DNA of 64,000 nt, from positions 372,001 to 436,000 of the forward strand of contig NZ_CP045484.1 in assembly GCF_009729055.1 (NCBI RefSeq), read 5' to 3'. The DNA comes from Sulfurisphaera ohwakuensis. Lineage in GTDB: Archaea > Thermoproteota > Thermoprotei_A > Sulfolobales > Sulfolobaceae. The position numbers and the translations under genes were made by a program. This document shows positions 20,780-29,305 of this stretch, piece after piece. The notes below the pieces were generated by a model. It saw only the letters and a list, made by a program, of their open reading frames with translations. It searched no databases and was not told the DNA's origin. The first letter of the stretch is position 1. The number at the start of each line of letters is the position of its first letter.

Positions 20780-21947
20780 AACATTTATAAATAAAGAATT
20801 ATTAGAAATTAGAAGAGACAAAAAACTATTACTCTCTTCCATCTTATTACCCTTCATACTTTTACCTTTAATTGGCGTAATACTATATGCATCAGTTTCT
20901 GCTCAACCTCCAGTTATAGCAGTTATAAATAATAATTCTGCAAACACTCCTTATGTCAATATAGTTACTAGTTACATTAAACATAATGGCGGAATCGTGA
21001 TAACAAATAGTACTCAAAATGCTGATGTAGTTATAGTTTTTCCAAATGAATTTTATCAAAATATAAGTAACATATCTCGTCAAGCCTTTGTTTACTTTTA
21101 CGTACTAATTTCATCAAATCAAAACGCTCTTGACATTGCAAATAATGCTTTATATACTTTATTACTTAATATATCAAATCAAAGAATCGAATATTTGAAA
21201 AACTTAGCTCATGTAAATGTTACTCCTTCTTCTATCAGGAATCCGATATATGTGGTTTTAGGTTATCGCTCAATAACTGGAAAAGTTGTTTCATCTGGAG
21301 TTAGCCAATTAGCTAGTTTTGCCAGGATTATTGCATTAGTGTTATTTCCTAGTGCTACACCAGTGGTCTTCTATCTATTAGAAGGAATAACCGGGGAACG
21401 GGAGAGAAAGACATTAGAATCCTTACTTGCAACCCCACTATCAATAAGGTCTTTTATCATTTCAAAATTATTTGTAGCAATAATTTTAGGAATTTTCTCT
21501 TCTTTAGGCGATATTGTAGGAACATTCTTCTTTATATCACTCTCATCTTATGCATTTAATATTTCAGTGTCTCTTACTTTTTCATTTCTTATAATCATAG
21601 TATTAGTCTATTTAATTTCTATTCTGTTAACTGGGGCATTGAGTTTAATATTCTTATTTATATTTGGAGGTTCTACTAGAAATATTCAGATAATTAATTT
21701 TATAATAATATCCTTTGGGATGATAGCTTCATTTGTAGCACTCTTTATAAATCCAAGCCAATTAACATTTCCATTAACAGCAATATATGGTATTCCTTAT
21801 GTTCAATTAAGCCTTGGATTACTCCTATATGTATTCGGATCAATACAAGATTCCATATTCTCTCTCTTGGCAACAATGATTGTATCTGTATTTCTAATAT
21901 TACTGGTATCTAGATACTTTAATTCCGAGAGGCTTCTCTTAAAATAA
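20772..21947 (+). CDS. ABC-2 type permease
   Basis: A 391-aa permease with one N-terminal membrane helix (about 20-40), an external loop rich in Asn/Ser with several N-glycosylation-like sites (NIS, NNS, NVT), then about five helices. The hallmark EGITGERERKTLESLLATPLS cytoplasmic segment is of the NatB type. It forms an exporter with the preceding ATPase. Translation is coupled through the overlap. Confidence 0.9.
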   Translation: MLKTFINKELLEIRRDKKLLLSSILLPFILLPLIGVILYASVSAQPPVIAVINNNSANTPYVNIVTSYIKHNGGIVITNSTQNADVVIVFPNEFYQNISNISRQAFVYFYVLISSNQNALDIANNALYTLLLNISNQRIEYLKNLAHVNVTPSSIRNPIYVVLGYRSITGKVVSSGVSQLASFARIIALVLFPSATPVVFYLLEGITGERERKTLESLLATPLSIRSFIISKLFVAIILGIFSSLGDIVGTFFFISLSSYAFNISVSLTFSFLIIIVLVYLISILLTGALSLIFLFIFGGSTRNIQIINFIIISFGMIASFVALFINPSQLTFPLTAIYGIPYVQLSLGLLLYVFGSIQDSIFSLLATMIVSVFLILLVSRYFNSERLLLK

Positions 21948-21979
21948 AAAATATAAATTTGTATTGACAACTATAATAT

Positions 21980-22207
21980 ATGCCGGTAAAAGCGTATATA
22001 TTAGTTGTAACCGCTTTTGGAAAAGAAACAGATGTGGCTAATTCAATAAAAAGAATAAACGGTGTAAAAGAAGCTAATCCAGTATATGGAGAATACGATG
22101 TAGTAGCAGAAATTGTTACAGATAGTTTAGATGAGCTAAATAAGGTAATTTCTCAAATTAGAAAAGACCCATCTATTCTAAGAACTGTAACTCTAATTGT
22201 AATGTAA
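21980..22207 (+). CDS. Stand-alone Lrp/AsnC effector domain (RAM)
   Basis: A 75-aa protein consisting only of the Lrp/AsnC ligand-binding fold: [41 protein letters not shown] and a final beta strand. It lacks the DNA-binding helix-turn-helix. Such proteins form oligomers that bind amino acids and may partner with full Lrp factors. A TATA-like ATATAAAT box lies about 25 nt before ATG 21980, so the transcript is probably leaderless. Confidence 0.9.
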   Translation: MPVKAYILVVTAFGKETDVANSIKRINGVKEANPVYGEYDVVAEIVTDSLDELNKVISQIRKDPSILRTVTLIVM

Positions 22208-22215
22208 ATCAGAAC

Positions 22216-22238
22216 GAGGAAATTTTTCCTCATTTTTT
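22216..22238 (+). terminator. Hairpin plus T-run after the Lrp-like gene
   Basis: Perfect inverted repeat GAGGAAA/TTTCCTC (22216-22222, 22225-22231) followed by a T-run at 22233-22238. It sits 8 nt after the stop codon and would end the plus-strand transcript. Confidence 0.55.
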
Positions 22239-22242
22239 ATAT

Positions 22243-22333
22243 TCAGTACGTCCCTGCAACATCATAAACATAGAATTAGGGGACCCACCTATGCTCATTT
22301 AGCTCTCGGGACACGAGAGCATAATCACATAGG
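22243..22333 (-). ncRNA. Possible structured RNA with half C/D motif (uncertain)
   Basis: The 132-bp gap 22208-22339 holds more than a terminator. On the minus strand there is ATGATGT (22265-22259), exactly 12 nt, then CTGA (22246-22243), which is a C-like box, guide and D box. Upstream lies a 7-bp perfect hairpin, GCTCTCG/CGAGAGC (22302-22308, 22314-22320), nested in CCTATG/CATAGG. A competing pairing, ATGCTC (22291-22296) with GAGCAT (22317-22322), cannot form together with the hairpin. No second C/D half with good boxes is found, so this may be a 3' UTR element of the ribbon-helix-helix gene and not an independent RNA. Confidence 0.35.
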
Positions 22334-22339
22334 CCCAAA

Positions 22340-22645
22340 TTAACTTTTTTCATCTTTACTAATAACTTCAACTTCTTCTTCTTCACTTTCTTTCTCTAGC
22401 AATCTTTGAACTAATTCTTCAACAAGAGCATCAAGTTGGGCAACTTTTGCCTCTAAATAGGCAACACTTTCTTCCAATTTTTCATATCTATCATCCTTCT
22501 CCTCTCTGTCCTCTTTATCCCTTTCTTCTAACCCTTGTCTAATATAGAACTTTACTAAGTCAGTAATCTGTACTCCAAGCTCCTCTGCTTTTCTTTTTAG
22601 TTCTTCATAAAGTGACTCTGGTAAAGATAAGTGTATAGTAGGCAA
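22340..22645 (-). CDS. Ribbon-helix-helix regulator with coiled-coil tail
   Basis: A 101-aa protein. Residues 1-45 fit a CopG/Arc fold: a beta strand PTIHLSLP, then SLYEELKRKAEELGVQITDLVKFYIRQGLEE. Residues about 48-88 are a heptad coiled coil (ESVAYLEAKVAQLDALVEELVQRLLEKE), then an acidic tail. Start is TTG at 22645 with GAGGAG 8 nt upstream; the only nearby ATG is out of frame. It diverges from a second small ribbon-helix-helix gene, and the region between holds a 14-bp direct repeat, a possible operator. Confidence 0.85.
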   Translation of the reverse strand: MPTIHLSLPESLYEELKRKAEELGVQITDLVKFYIRQGLEERDKEDREEKDDRYEKLEESVAYLEAKVAQLDALVEELVQRLLEKESEEEEVEVISKDEKS

Positions 22646-22649
22646 TGTG

Positions 22650-22717
22650 TATACTCCTCATGATAAAAATATATAAGTACAAATATTTATATCTTCATCA
22701 TCATATACTCCTCTTGA
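22650..22717. repeat. Direct repeat TATACTCCTC(A/T)TGA between two regulator genes
   Basis: Two 14-bp copies at 22650-22663 and 22704-22717 differ at one base and are 54 bp apart, about five helical turns. The first copy covers the ribosome site of the minus-strand regulator. Ribbon-helix-helix proteins often bind such repeats, so autoregulation is plausible but inferred. Confidence 0.5.
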
Positions 22718-22790
22718 AAGCATAAGATGGAAATACCGCTCCAGAAAATACTTAAACCTTAGTATGAAGAATATTAATATCGGATAAAAG

Positions 22791-22967
22791 ATGAGAGTTG
22801 TAACATTTAAAGTAGAAGAAGATTTATTGGAACTATTAGATAGGTATGCAATAAGGTATGGTTTAAATAGATCAGAAGCTATCAGAAAAGCTATTGAAAG
22901 CCTGGTTAAAACAGAAATAGATAAAGAAACAGTGCCAGTTGCAAAGGTTGAAAAAGTTAGACTTTAA
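22791..22967 (+). CDS. Small ribbon-helix-helix regulator, 58 aa
   Basis: A 58-codon gene starting with ATG. The protein opens [20 protein letters not shown] and continues with a helix [17 protein letters not shown], the classic CopG/Arc ribbon-helix-helix of crenarchaeal regulators and plasmid copy-control proteins. The tail is about 19 residues, mostly charged. It is divergent from the 101-aa regulator across 145 bp. The last 11 bp overlap the convergent hydrolase gene. Confidence 0.85.
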   Translation: MRVVTFKVEEDLLELLDRYAIRYGLNRSEAIRKAIESLVKTEIDKETVPVAKVEKVRL

Positions 22968-23577
22968 AAATAAGTATAGATCCCTTTTCAATACTATTTT
23001 CGTCAACTTCTTTTTCTCTTATTTCTATAGTTTTTCTATTTATAACTTCTAAGAAGTTATCTAAAGGGTCTAATGGCATAAAATGTCCTTTAATCCAGTA
23101 ATGCATTGGAATTGTTATTTTAGGATTTAGTTTATCTATTATTTCTTTTGCTTCCAAGGCATTTATTGTTATAACTCCTCCTACTGGGATCATCAATATA
23201 TCTGGATTCTTTATCTTCTCAAGGATTTGATCATCTGGCATATGGCCAATATCGCCCATATGAACAATCAGTTTTCCATTAGGGTTTACAATCCTGTAAA
23301 TAGCAGTTTCTCCTCTTCTTTTTCCTTTTTCCTTATCATGATATGCTTTTAATCCTTCAATAGTATACGAAGCATAATTAAATTCTCCATAATATTTAAT
23401 TTTTACATCTTTATGAGGAATTATTTCATAAGCATTATGGTCATAATGATTATGAGTTATGAGAATTAAATCAGCTTTAGTTTCAGGTCTGGGTAAGCCT
23501 ATACTTCCTCCATCATGGGGATCTAAAAGTATTTTATTATCTAGAAGAAAAGAAGAATGATAGAAAAACTTTATCAT
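22957..23577 (-). CDS. Metal-dependent hydrolase, beta-lactamase fold (UlaG/UPF0173-like)
   Basis: A 206-aa member of the metallo-beta-lactamase superfamily. The metal motif THNHYDHN is clear, with further ligands in HMGDIGH and a late HYW. The size fits the short UPF0173/UlaG-like class whose substrates are mostly unknown. The ATG overlaps the stop of the LeuA-like gene by 4 nt, so the pair is one operon. Confidence 0.85.
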   Translation of the reverse strand: MIKFFYHSSFLLDNKILLDPHDGGSIGLPRPETKADLILITHNHYDHNAYEIIPHKDVKIKYYGEFNYASYTIEGLKAYHDKEKGKRRGETAIYRIVNPNGKLIVHMGDIGHMPDDQILEKIKNPDILMIPVGGVITINALEAKEIIDKLNPKITIPMHYWIKGHFMPLDPLDNFLEVINRKTIEIREKEVDENSIEKGSILIFKV

Positions 23578-24734
23578 ACTTTAATCTTTTTGCTACTTAC
23601 TTTAATAGCTATCTCTTTAGCAACATCAACATTTACCTTTTGACCATTTTCAGCAAGTTTCTTTATTTCATTTAATACTTCTCTTAACTCTTGATCATCT
23701 AAGTAAATTCCTTGTTCCTCAAGAAGTTTTTTCAGACCATGTATACCACTATGTTTTCCTAGTGCTAATCTTCTGAAATTACCTACCTCCTCTGGAGATA
23801 TTGGCTCGTATGTCAATGGGTTCTCGATAACTCCGTGAACATGGATGCCAGCTTCATGACCAAATGCATTTTCTCCTACTATTGCTTTAAAATAGGGAAC
23901 AGGAACGCCAGTTAACTCTGATACAAGTCTGCTTGTTTCGTATAACTTGTATGTTTTGATATTAACCTCATATCCCAAAAGTTTTTTCAGTGCCATCACT
24001 ACTTCTTCTAATGATGCATTTCCGGCTCTCTCTCCAATTCCATTCACAGTTACATGAACTTGTCTTGCTCCAGCCATTACTCCAGCAATTGAGTTAGCTG
24101 TTGCTAAACCAAAATCATTATGGCAGTGTACACTTACGATTTTATCTTTAGTTACAGAAACAACATCTTTGATTAAATCATGAAACTTGAAGGGATGCAT
24201 AACTCCAACAGTATCTGGTATATTTATTCTATCTGCCCCAGCCTCAATAGCAGTACTTACAGCTTTTAATAAGAAATCCTTATCAGTTCTTGTAGCATCT
24301 TCTGGGGAATATTCAACTATTAAGCCATGATCTTTAGCATATCTAACTGATTCATAAATTTTATCTAGCACTTGTTCCCTTGTCATTTTTAGTTTATATT
24401 TCAGATGTATATCAGAAGTAGCAATGAACACATGGATGCTTGATATGCCAGTATCTATGGTCTTATCTATATCTTGCTTATTAGCTCTTGATAATCCTAT
24501 AACCTCAACTTGATCTCCAACTTCTTCTAAGATTTTCTTAGTGGCTATAAATTCTCCCTCAGAAGCTGCAGGAAAACCAGCTTCTATTACATCAACTCCT
24601 AGTTCTGCCAATTTTCTTGCTATCTTAACTTTTTGTTCGACTGTTAAATCTATACCCGGAGCTTGCTCGCCATCTCTTAATGTTGTATCAAATATTCTAA
24701 CTTTTTTTGAATTAACCGAGAATTGACATCCCAA
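23574..24734 (-). CDS. 2-isopropylmalate/citramalate/homocitrate synthase family enzyme
   Basis: A 386-aa acyl-CoA aldolase of the LeuA family. [13 protein letters not shown], the [14 protein letters not shown] metal site and [15 protein letters not shown] are intact. It ends shortly after the HMGL-like catalytic region, so the C-terminal LeuA allosteric domain is missing; leucine feedback in the usual way is not expected. From sequence alone I cannot separate isopropylmalate, citramalate or homocitrate synthase. The frame begins with TTG at 24734; no in-frame ATG stands before the conserved [14 protein letters not shown]. Confidence 0.85.
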   Translation of the reverse strand: MGCQFSVNSKKVRIFDTTLRDGEQAPGIDLTVEQKVKIARKLAELGVDVIEAGFPAASEGEFIATKKILEEVGDQVEVIGLSRANKQDIDKTIDTGISSIHVFIATSDIHLKYKLKMTREQVLDKIYESVRYAKDHGLIVEYSPEDATRTDKDFLLKAVSTAIEAGADRINIPDTVGVMHPFKFHDLIKDVVSVTKDKIVSVHCHNDFGLATANSIAGVMAGARQVHVTVNGIGERAGNASLEEVVMALKKLLGYEVNIKTYKLYETSRLVSELTGVPVPYFKAIVGENAFGHEAGIHVHGVIENPLTYEPISPEEVGNFRRLALGKHSGIHGLKKLLEEQGIYLDDQELREVLNEIKKLAENGQKVNVDVAKEIAIKVSSKKIKV

Positions 24735-24754
24735 ACTATCTGTTACTTAAAAAA

Positions 24755-25300
24755 TTATAAATCTTTGCTTAAAACTTGTTCGATTATCTGTTTAGCTATT
24801 TTTAGTTTGTTTCTTTTAACCCAGTTAGCTGGTAAATTTTGTTCATAATAAGGTTTTGAATATTTTCCTACATAACCAGAGTCAAAGTCCATTCCATAAA
24901 GTACAATTTCTTTAGCTTTGAAGAGTTTTGCTAAAATTACAGCTCTATCTCCATCAGTAAATCCACCGAATAAATGAATATTTCCAAAAGGGAAAACTTG
25001 TGCCGAACCTATTACAATTTTCATATTGTTTATCTTGTACAATTTGCTAATATTATCACCATGTGCATGAACTACGTAAATTGATTCTTCTGGAAACACA
25101 GAAATTCCATCTAAATCAGTTACAATTATATCTGGGATGATTCCATGTTCATATAAGTAGTTGGTTGCTCCATCTGCTGAAATAACTAAATCTTCACTAA
25201 TTTTATTTACAGATACTAGATTAGGACCAGCACCTACAACTGCTACTCTTTTATCTCTAATAATGTTAAGTTTCTCTACGAAATCATTTTTTATTTTCAT
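24755..25300 (-). CDS. mptE: 6-hydroxymethyl-7,8-dihydropterin pyrophosphokinase, MptE type
   Basis: A 181-aa archaeal protein with [38 protein letters not shown] and [17 protein letters not shown]. These match the MptE-type kinase that activates hydroxymethyl-dihydropterin by pyrophosphate transfer, replacing bacterial FolK. A PTPS-like protein and a dihydropteroate-synthase-like protein are encoded within 4 kb. Sulfolobus makes a modified folate (sulfopterin) by such steps, so the cluster fits that pathway. Confidence 0.85.
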   Translation of the reverse strand: MKIKNDFVEKLNIIRDKRVAVVGAGPNLVSVNKISEDLVISADGATNYLYEHGIIPDIIVTDLDGISVFPEESIYVVHAHGDNISKLYKINNMKIVIGSAQVFPFGNIHLFGGFTDGDRAVILAKLFKAKEIVLYGMDFDSGYVGKYSKPYYEQNLPANWVKRNKLKIAKQIIEQVLSKDL

Positions 25301-25374
25301 GTTTAATAGTAATGCAGAATAGTAATCATCTTTATAAGAATAGCCAAAGTATGCCCTTATTTTTGAATAAAAAT

Positions 25375-25569
25375 TTAACCAGTAGTAAGGATCTTGAAAT
25401 ATACTACATCACCTTCGTCTTTTATAATCTCAATTTTAAAGTTGTTCTTAACACATTGAAAATAAGGGTTATTTTTAGATATTTTGTAGATAATATGTTC
25501 ATTAGGAAAAAGTGCATCAATTACATTTGAACCGCAGATCTCTTTATCCAAATCAACTATGAAACTCAT
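25375..25569 (-). CDS. Small CGSN-motif protein, TusA-like fold suspected
   Basis: A 64-aa protein starting at ATG 25569, 17 nt inside the HEPN gene end. It opens with a strand and then [10 protein letters not shown]; the end reads [16 protein letters not shown]. The protein encoded at 45335-45574 shares the DL...CGSN start and the DEGD..VYK end, so the two may be distant homologs. A plus-strand frame of similar length over the same bases shows no such likeness. The gene is small and only moderately supported. Confidence 0.55.
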   Translation of the reverse strand: MSFIVDLDKEICGSNVIDALFPNEHIIYKISKNNPYFQCVKNNFKIEIIKDEGDVVYFKILTTG

Positions 25570-25963
25570 CAAATACATTATTAGCAAGTTCAAATATTTC
25601 TTCTAATTCCTTTATCAGTCCTTTTGCTTCAAAATTTCTTATAATCACAGAATCCTTAAATGACGATTCATCAAGTAAAGTTAAAGGATATAGTTTTTCC
25701 TCCATGAGTTGAAGCTTTCTAACTAAAGCTATTTCTTTTTCTTCTGTTAACTTTGAAAGAATTAAGTTAAGTTTCTGTGACGTATGTTCTTCTAGTGAAT
25801 AGTAACCATAAAGTGCTAATAGTGCTTTACTTAAATTCTCTACAAAATTGTAAGAGTTATCTAAGGTACCTACTAAATCTCCTTCTTCTAATGAAGTTTT
25901 AGCTTGTTTTAAATATCTAAAAGCTTTACTTAGATATTCGGATGATAACGCGCTATTATTCAT
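25553..25963 (-). CDS. HEPN-domain protein, no RxxxxH motif
   Basis: A 136-aa helical protein with the HEPN pattern: AFRYLKQAKTSLEEGDLVGTLDNSYNFVENLSKALLALYG followed by SLEEHTSQKLNLIL. The RX4-6H ribonuclease motif of toxic HEPN proteins is absent. Its start overlaps (ATGA) the preceding gene, which encodes a nucleotidyltransferase-like partner, the usual HEPN/MNT gene pair. With both partners lacking catalytic motifs a regulatory or structural role is more likely than toxin activity. Confidence 0.75.
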   Translation of the reverse strand: MNNSALSSEYLSKAFRYLKQAKTSLEEGDLVGTLDNSYNFVENLSKALLALYGYYSLEEHTSQKLNLILSKLTEEKEIALVRKLQLMEEKLYPLTLLDESSFKDSVIIRNFEAKGLIKELEEIFELANNVFDEFHS

Positions 25964-26418
25964 AATTCGATCACCTCACCCTTATTTATTTCACCCATTT
26001 TTAAAACACGATTAATATTAACTATATTAATTTTTCTTGCTTCTTTTTCTATTAATTTTTCCTTATCAAATATAGTCTTTCCATTAGTTAGTAAATACAA
26101 GACTATTGGGTTATGGAAAGATAGTTCTGAAGGATCAAGAATTATAAAATAAAGAAGAGGTCTTTGTCCGTATTTTTTTACATATTCAAAATAATTTTCT
26201 AATTGCTCAATCTTTTTTATGAAATATTCAGCTATTTCCTCCCTAGCATAAAATGAAATTTTGTGCACTTTTTCTAAGATTAATAGAATTAAAAGAGCCT
26301 TTTTCTCGTCCAAAGTGTCTATAGCTTCTCCTCCTATTACTATACCTTTCAAATTCTCTCCATAATGGTCAAGTATTTTTTCACTTAAACTCTGAACTAG
26401 ATTAAGTAAGGACTTCAT
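25960..26418 (-). CDS. Degenerate minimal nucleotidyltransferase-like protein (HEPN partner)
   Basis: A 152-aa protein. The N-terminal GENLKGIVIGGEAI and ALLILLILEKV strands and the C-terminal PIVLYLLTNGKTIFDKEKLI segment resemble minimal nucleotidyltransferases. The catalytic GSxxxG reads IGGEA and the DxD position reads EKKALL, so it should not transfer nucleotides. It heads the operon with the HEPN gene. The family call rests on pattern and gene pairing. Confidence 0.6.
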   Translation of the reverse strand: MKSLLNLVQSLSEKILDHYGENLKGIVIGGEAIDTLDEKKALLILLILEKVHKISFYAREEIAEYFIKKIEQLENYFEYVKKYGQRPLLYFIILDPSELSFHNPIVLYLLTNGKTIFDKEKLIEKEARKINIVNINRVLKMGEINKGEVIEL

Positions 26419-26450
26419 GCTTATTATTTACAACTACAAAAATTAAGTTT

Positions 26451-26963
26451 GTGTATGAGTTGATATCCGAATATTTGAAGTATCCACCTTATGAAGTTTT
26501 ACCCATACTAGAGTTAAGAATACCGTGTAGTACTCAATGCATATCTAACTCTATATATAAACAGTTACTGGAAATAGAGGCATTTAAATCGCAATTAGAA
26601 GTAATAGATAGCCTTAAAGATTTAATAAAGTATAAAATAGAGAATCTAATTGATGAAGTCTCAGCTAGAATATCTAATAGGGAGAACGTAGATATTAATT
26701 CATTAACTTATTCCGTGTATAAGATTATAGAATTTGGTGGCGATTACCAAATAGGGTATGATAATATAGTTTTTGAAAATAAGAAAATATTTGCTGGTAG
26801 TTTTAATGAAATTATGAGATTAAACAAAGAGATAGAAAAAATTCTAACCGATAAGGACGTAAGATCATTATGTGATGAGATTAAATATTTGGTTGAATCT
26901 CTGTGGGAACATTTTGACAAGAACATAAGGAGGTCATTAAATGAAAGTCAAAGTAGGACTTGA
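26451..26963 (+). CDS. Hypothetical protein, 170 aa, upstream of PTPS
   Basis: I do not recognise the family. It has an early CSTQC (CxxxC), a charged helical middle ([19 protein letters not shown]) and a helical C-terminus, no membrane helix. GTG at 26451 fits a leaderless start about 26 bp after TTATTATTT. The end overlaps the PTPS-like gene by 23 nt and carries its strong ribosome site GGAGGT, so both are co-translated. A role in pterin metabolism is a context guess. Confidence 0.7.
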   Translation: MYELISEYLKYPPYEVLPILELRIPCSTQCISNSIYKQLLEIEAFKSQLEVIDSLKDLIKYKIENLIDEVSARISNRENVDINSLTYSVYKIIEFGGDYQIGYDNIVFENKKIFAGSFNEIMRLNKEIEKILTDKDVRSLCDEIKYLVESLWEHFDKNIRRSLNESQSRT

Positions 26964-27360
26964 AGGATTTTCTTTTGATTCAGCTCATTATACTTTATCC
27001 TCAGAAGGAAATCAACAAATTCATGGACATACATATAGGGTTTCTATTGAAGTTGAGGGTGAGTCAATAGATGAAAATACGGGATTTGTTATAGACTTTG
27101 ATATTTTAAAGAAGATAATAAATGATATAGTAAAAGATTGGGATCATAAATTAATAATTCCTTCTGAAGATCTTAATCAAATATACTTTAAAGGTCCGTT
27201 TAAGCTAGACATAAAGGTCATTCCATATAAATATCCCACGGCAGAATATATCGGATTAGAAATAGCTAAAAGTATATATGAAAAATTACAGAAAAAGTAT
27301 AAAATTACAGTAAAAATATATGAAGGAGAAAACAATTATGCTATAATTGAGTATCCATGA
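26941..27360 (+). CDS. 6-pyruvoyl-tetrahydropterin synthase/QueD family protein
   Basis: A 139-aa protein of the PTPS/QueD fold. Zinc ligands are His in DSAHY and the HGHTYRV pair; the WDHKL and late [12 protein letters not shown] (Glu) motifs are present. The catalytic Cys that stands four residues before HGH in QueD is an Asn here (EGNQQIHGH), with a Glu two residues earlier. That resembles PTPS variants that form hydroxymethyl-dihydropterin for folate-type cofactors. MptE and DHPS-like genes nearby support this reading. GGAGGT precedes the ATG. Confidence 0.85.
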   Translation: MKVKVGLEGFSFDSAHYTLSSEGNQQIHGHTYRVSIEVEGESIDENTGFVIDFDILKKIINDIVKDWDHKLIIPSEDLNQIYFKGPFKLDIKVIPYKYPTAEYIGLEIAKSIYEKLQKKYKITVKIYEGENNYAIIEYP

Positions 27361-27765
27361 TTATTTTATTATAAATCGAAGGCCAATATTATCAATAATT
27401 TTACAATTCTCGTCCTTTACTTTTGAAAAACAGATTTTACCATTATCAAAAGAAAAGCATCCATAAGGATTTTTTAGAAACTTATCCAGCTCAAATTCTT
27501 CTCCCTTATCACTTTCTTTAAAGCAACCTTCCAACTCAACTCTTTCCAAAACAGAGTTAATACTTATAATAACTCCACCATATAGAAGGGCAAAGCATTC
27601 AGCAAGACTGAGGTCTTTACACGATTCCTCAATATTAAAGGTCTTCTTTAGTCTTTCAAGGAATTCACTTCTTGTTATAAGAGGGTAAGTTGATATTAGT
27701 ATATTTATGTTATTTTTTCTTAGTCGTATTATTGTTGGAGTCGATGATATTATATCCACGCACAA
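27361..27765 (-). CDS. Hypothetical protein, 134 aa, overlapping the DHPS-like gene
   Basis: I do not recognise the family. It is cysteine-containing (six Cys, including GCF and YGCFSFDNGKICF) and beta-rich, without membrane helices. The reading frame starts with TTG 27765 or GTG 27759 inside the DHPS-like gene, a 50-56 nt overlap; homologs could begin later. Its stop directly abuts the stop of the PTPS-like gene with no spacer. Confidence 0.65.
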   Translation of the reverse strand: MCVDIISSTPTIIRLRKNNINILISTYPLITRSEFLERLKKTFNIEESCKDLSLAECFALLYGGVIISINSVLERVELEGCFKESDKGEEFELDKFLKNPYGCFSFDNGKICFSKVKDENCKIIDNIGLRFIIK

Positions 27766-29227
27766 ATAAAGGTTCGTCTTGTATATAATTTTTATCTAGC
27801 TTAAACGCTAATTCAGCCTTAGCTAATTCATATCCTATATACAAACTATGCTCATTATTAATATCCTTCTTCAATTCTATTAATTTTCTACCTATACTAA
27901 GCCCATCTGTTCCAGATATCTTAATATTTTCTTTTCCCTTCCATTCGAGATAGATTTTATCAGCCACTTTTATGACTACAAATCCTTTATCCATGTTTTT
28001 AGGTTCTATATGTTCATTAATAAACAAATAATCTTCTGGGTTTCTAATTTTCTCTTTTATCCTCTTTTTATCTTTTAATATTAGAAGATCTAAACCTAGA
28101 TCTTTTGGTAAACTTTTTTTATGTAGGGATACGCTAATCATTTTAGTAGCTATGTTTACTTCATAAGAACTCCAACGAGTCTTACCGTGTTCCATTATCA
28201 GTAAGTTTCCAATTTTGAGCTCACCAGCTATTGCTGTCAATAATGCATTAACACCTATACTATCTACATCTATTAGCTCAGTAACATTAAGTATTCCCAT
28301 TAGCATAGGAGCATCTGTAAGGTCTCTTAATTTTTTGTATTCAAAAATACTATCAACTAGTCCAACCATTGGTGGCGAGAGGATAGGGTCTAATATCAGT
28401 TTCTCAAATCCTATCTCCTTTGCTTTCCTATATAGATTAAAAGTAACATTAGCTCTATTTTCAATAGAAAGAGGTGCAACTACGAATGCTTTATCTTTTA
28501 TTACGGCGAGTTCATTTATATTATCCTCATTAAGATTAAATATAAAATCTGCACCAGCTTTTGCTCCCTCAATAAGCTCTTTAGTTGAGGCTGAATCTAT
28601 ACCAACAATATATCCTTCCTCTCTGAATTTAGTAACTTTCTTTCTTACCTCATCTAAATCCTCATGACCATTAGGAAATCCTAATACGATCACATTAACG
28701 TAATTTGATACTCTTTTAGCTTCTCCTAGAAGAAACTCTATGTCTTTGCTTGCATCAAACTCTATAAATATTCTAAATGGAGGAGGATATCTAGGTATTT
28801 TTAATCCATCTATCTCAAATGCAAAATCGCCTTTTTCTTCTAATTCCCTTAAGATCTTTTCTATGTCCTCCTCTTTCTTTTTCTTTAGTATAGTATCAGC
28901 TGGATAAATCGTAGATAAAGTTTCACCTTTTGAGAGAGCTTCTATTACTCTAGGAATATCCCTATAGTCTTCACTACCTTTATACGTTTTAACCTTTGTT
29001 ACTTCTTGTATTTTTTGTGCATCACCACTAGCTAAACCAGGAATGATAATGTAATCGTAATCCTTAAGTGATATATTCTTTAAGTTTTCTGCTATATAAT
29101 CTACTGTCATTAACGAAGCAATGGGGTAATTAAGTGCAATAACATCAGCTTTTACATCTTTCAATTGACTTGCAATTTCTTTTACGCTCTCATATGCTAA
29201 TTTTCCGGTTACTAGTAACACTTTCAC
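27710..29227 (-). CDS. Dihydropteroate synthase-like protein (TIGR00284 type)
   Basis: A 505-aa protein. The N-terminal about 150 residues form an extra domain (VLLVTGKLAYESVKEIASQL, YIIIPGLASGDAQKI). The middle (about 155-390) is a TIM-barrel of the pterin-binding family with LDPILSPPMVGL, PMLMGILNVTELIDVDSIGVNALL and ATKMISVSLHKKS. Archaeal members are proposed to attach the arylamine moiety to activated pterin in methanopterin or sulfopterin synthesis. MptE and PTPS-like genes flank it. Start is GTG. Confidence 0.85.
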   Translation of the reverse strand: MKVLLVTGKLAYESVKEIASQLKDVKADVIALNYPIASLMTVDYIAENLKNISLKDYDYIIIPGLASGDAQKIQEVTKVKTYKGSEDYRDIPRVIEALSKGETLSTIYPADTILKKKKEEDIEKILRELEEKGDFAFEIDGLKIPRYPPPFRIFIEFDASKDIEFLLGEAKRVSNYVNVIVLGFPNGHEDLDEVRKKVTKFREEGYIVGIDSASTKELIEGAKAGADFIFNLNEDNINELAVIKDKAFVVAPLSIENRANVTFNLYRKAKEIGFEKLILDPILSPPMVGLVDSIFEYKKLRDLTDAPMLMGILNVTELIDVDSIGVNALLTAIAGELKIGNLLIMEHGKTRWSSYEVNIATKMISVSLHKKSLPKDLGLDLLILKDKKRIKEKIRNPEDYLFINEHIEPKNMDKGFVVIKVADKIYLEWKGKENIKISGTDGLSIGRKLIELKKDINNEHSLYIGYELAKAELAFKLDKNYIQDEPLFVRGYNIIDSNNNTTKKK

Positions 29228-29305
29228 ATACTATCTTTCTTAATTTAGGATTAAAAATACCGTTATTAGAAACTCTTTTATTTACTTTAACACATAATAT
29301 TAGTG

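Noticed and set aside
25312-25530. Plus-strand 72-codon frame
   Set aside because: No family likeness, low-complexity composition; the minus-strand frame at 25375-25569 shows the CGSN pattern and lies in an operon.
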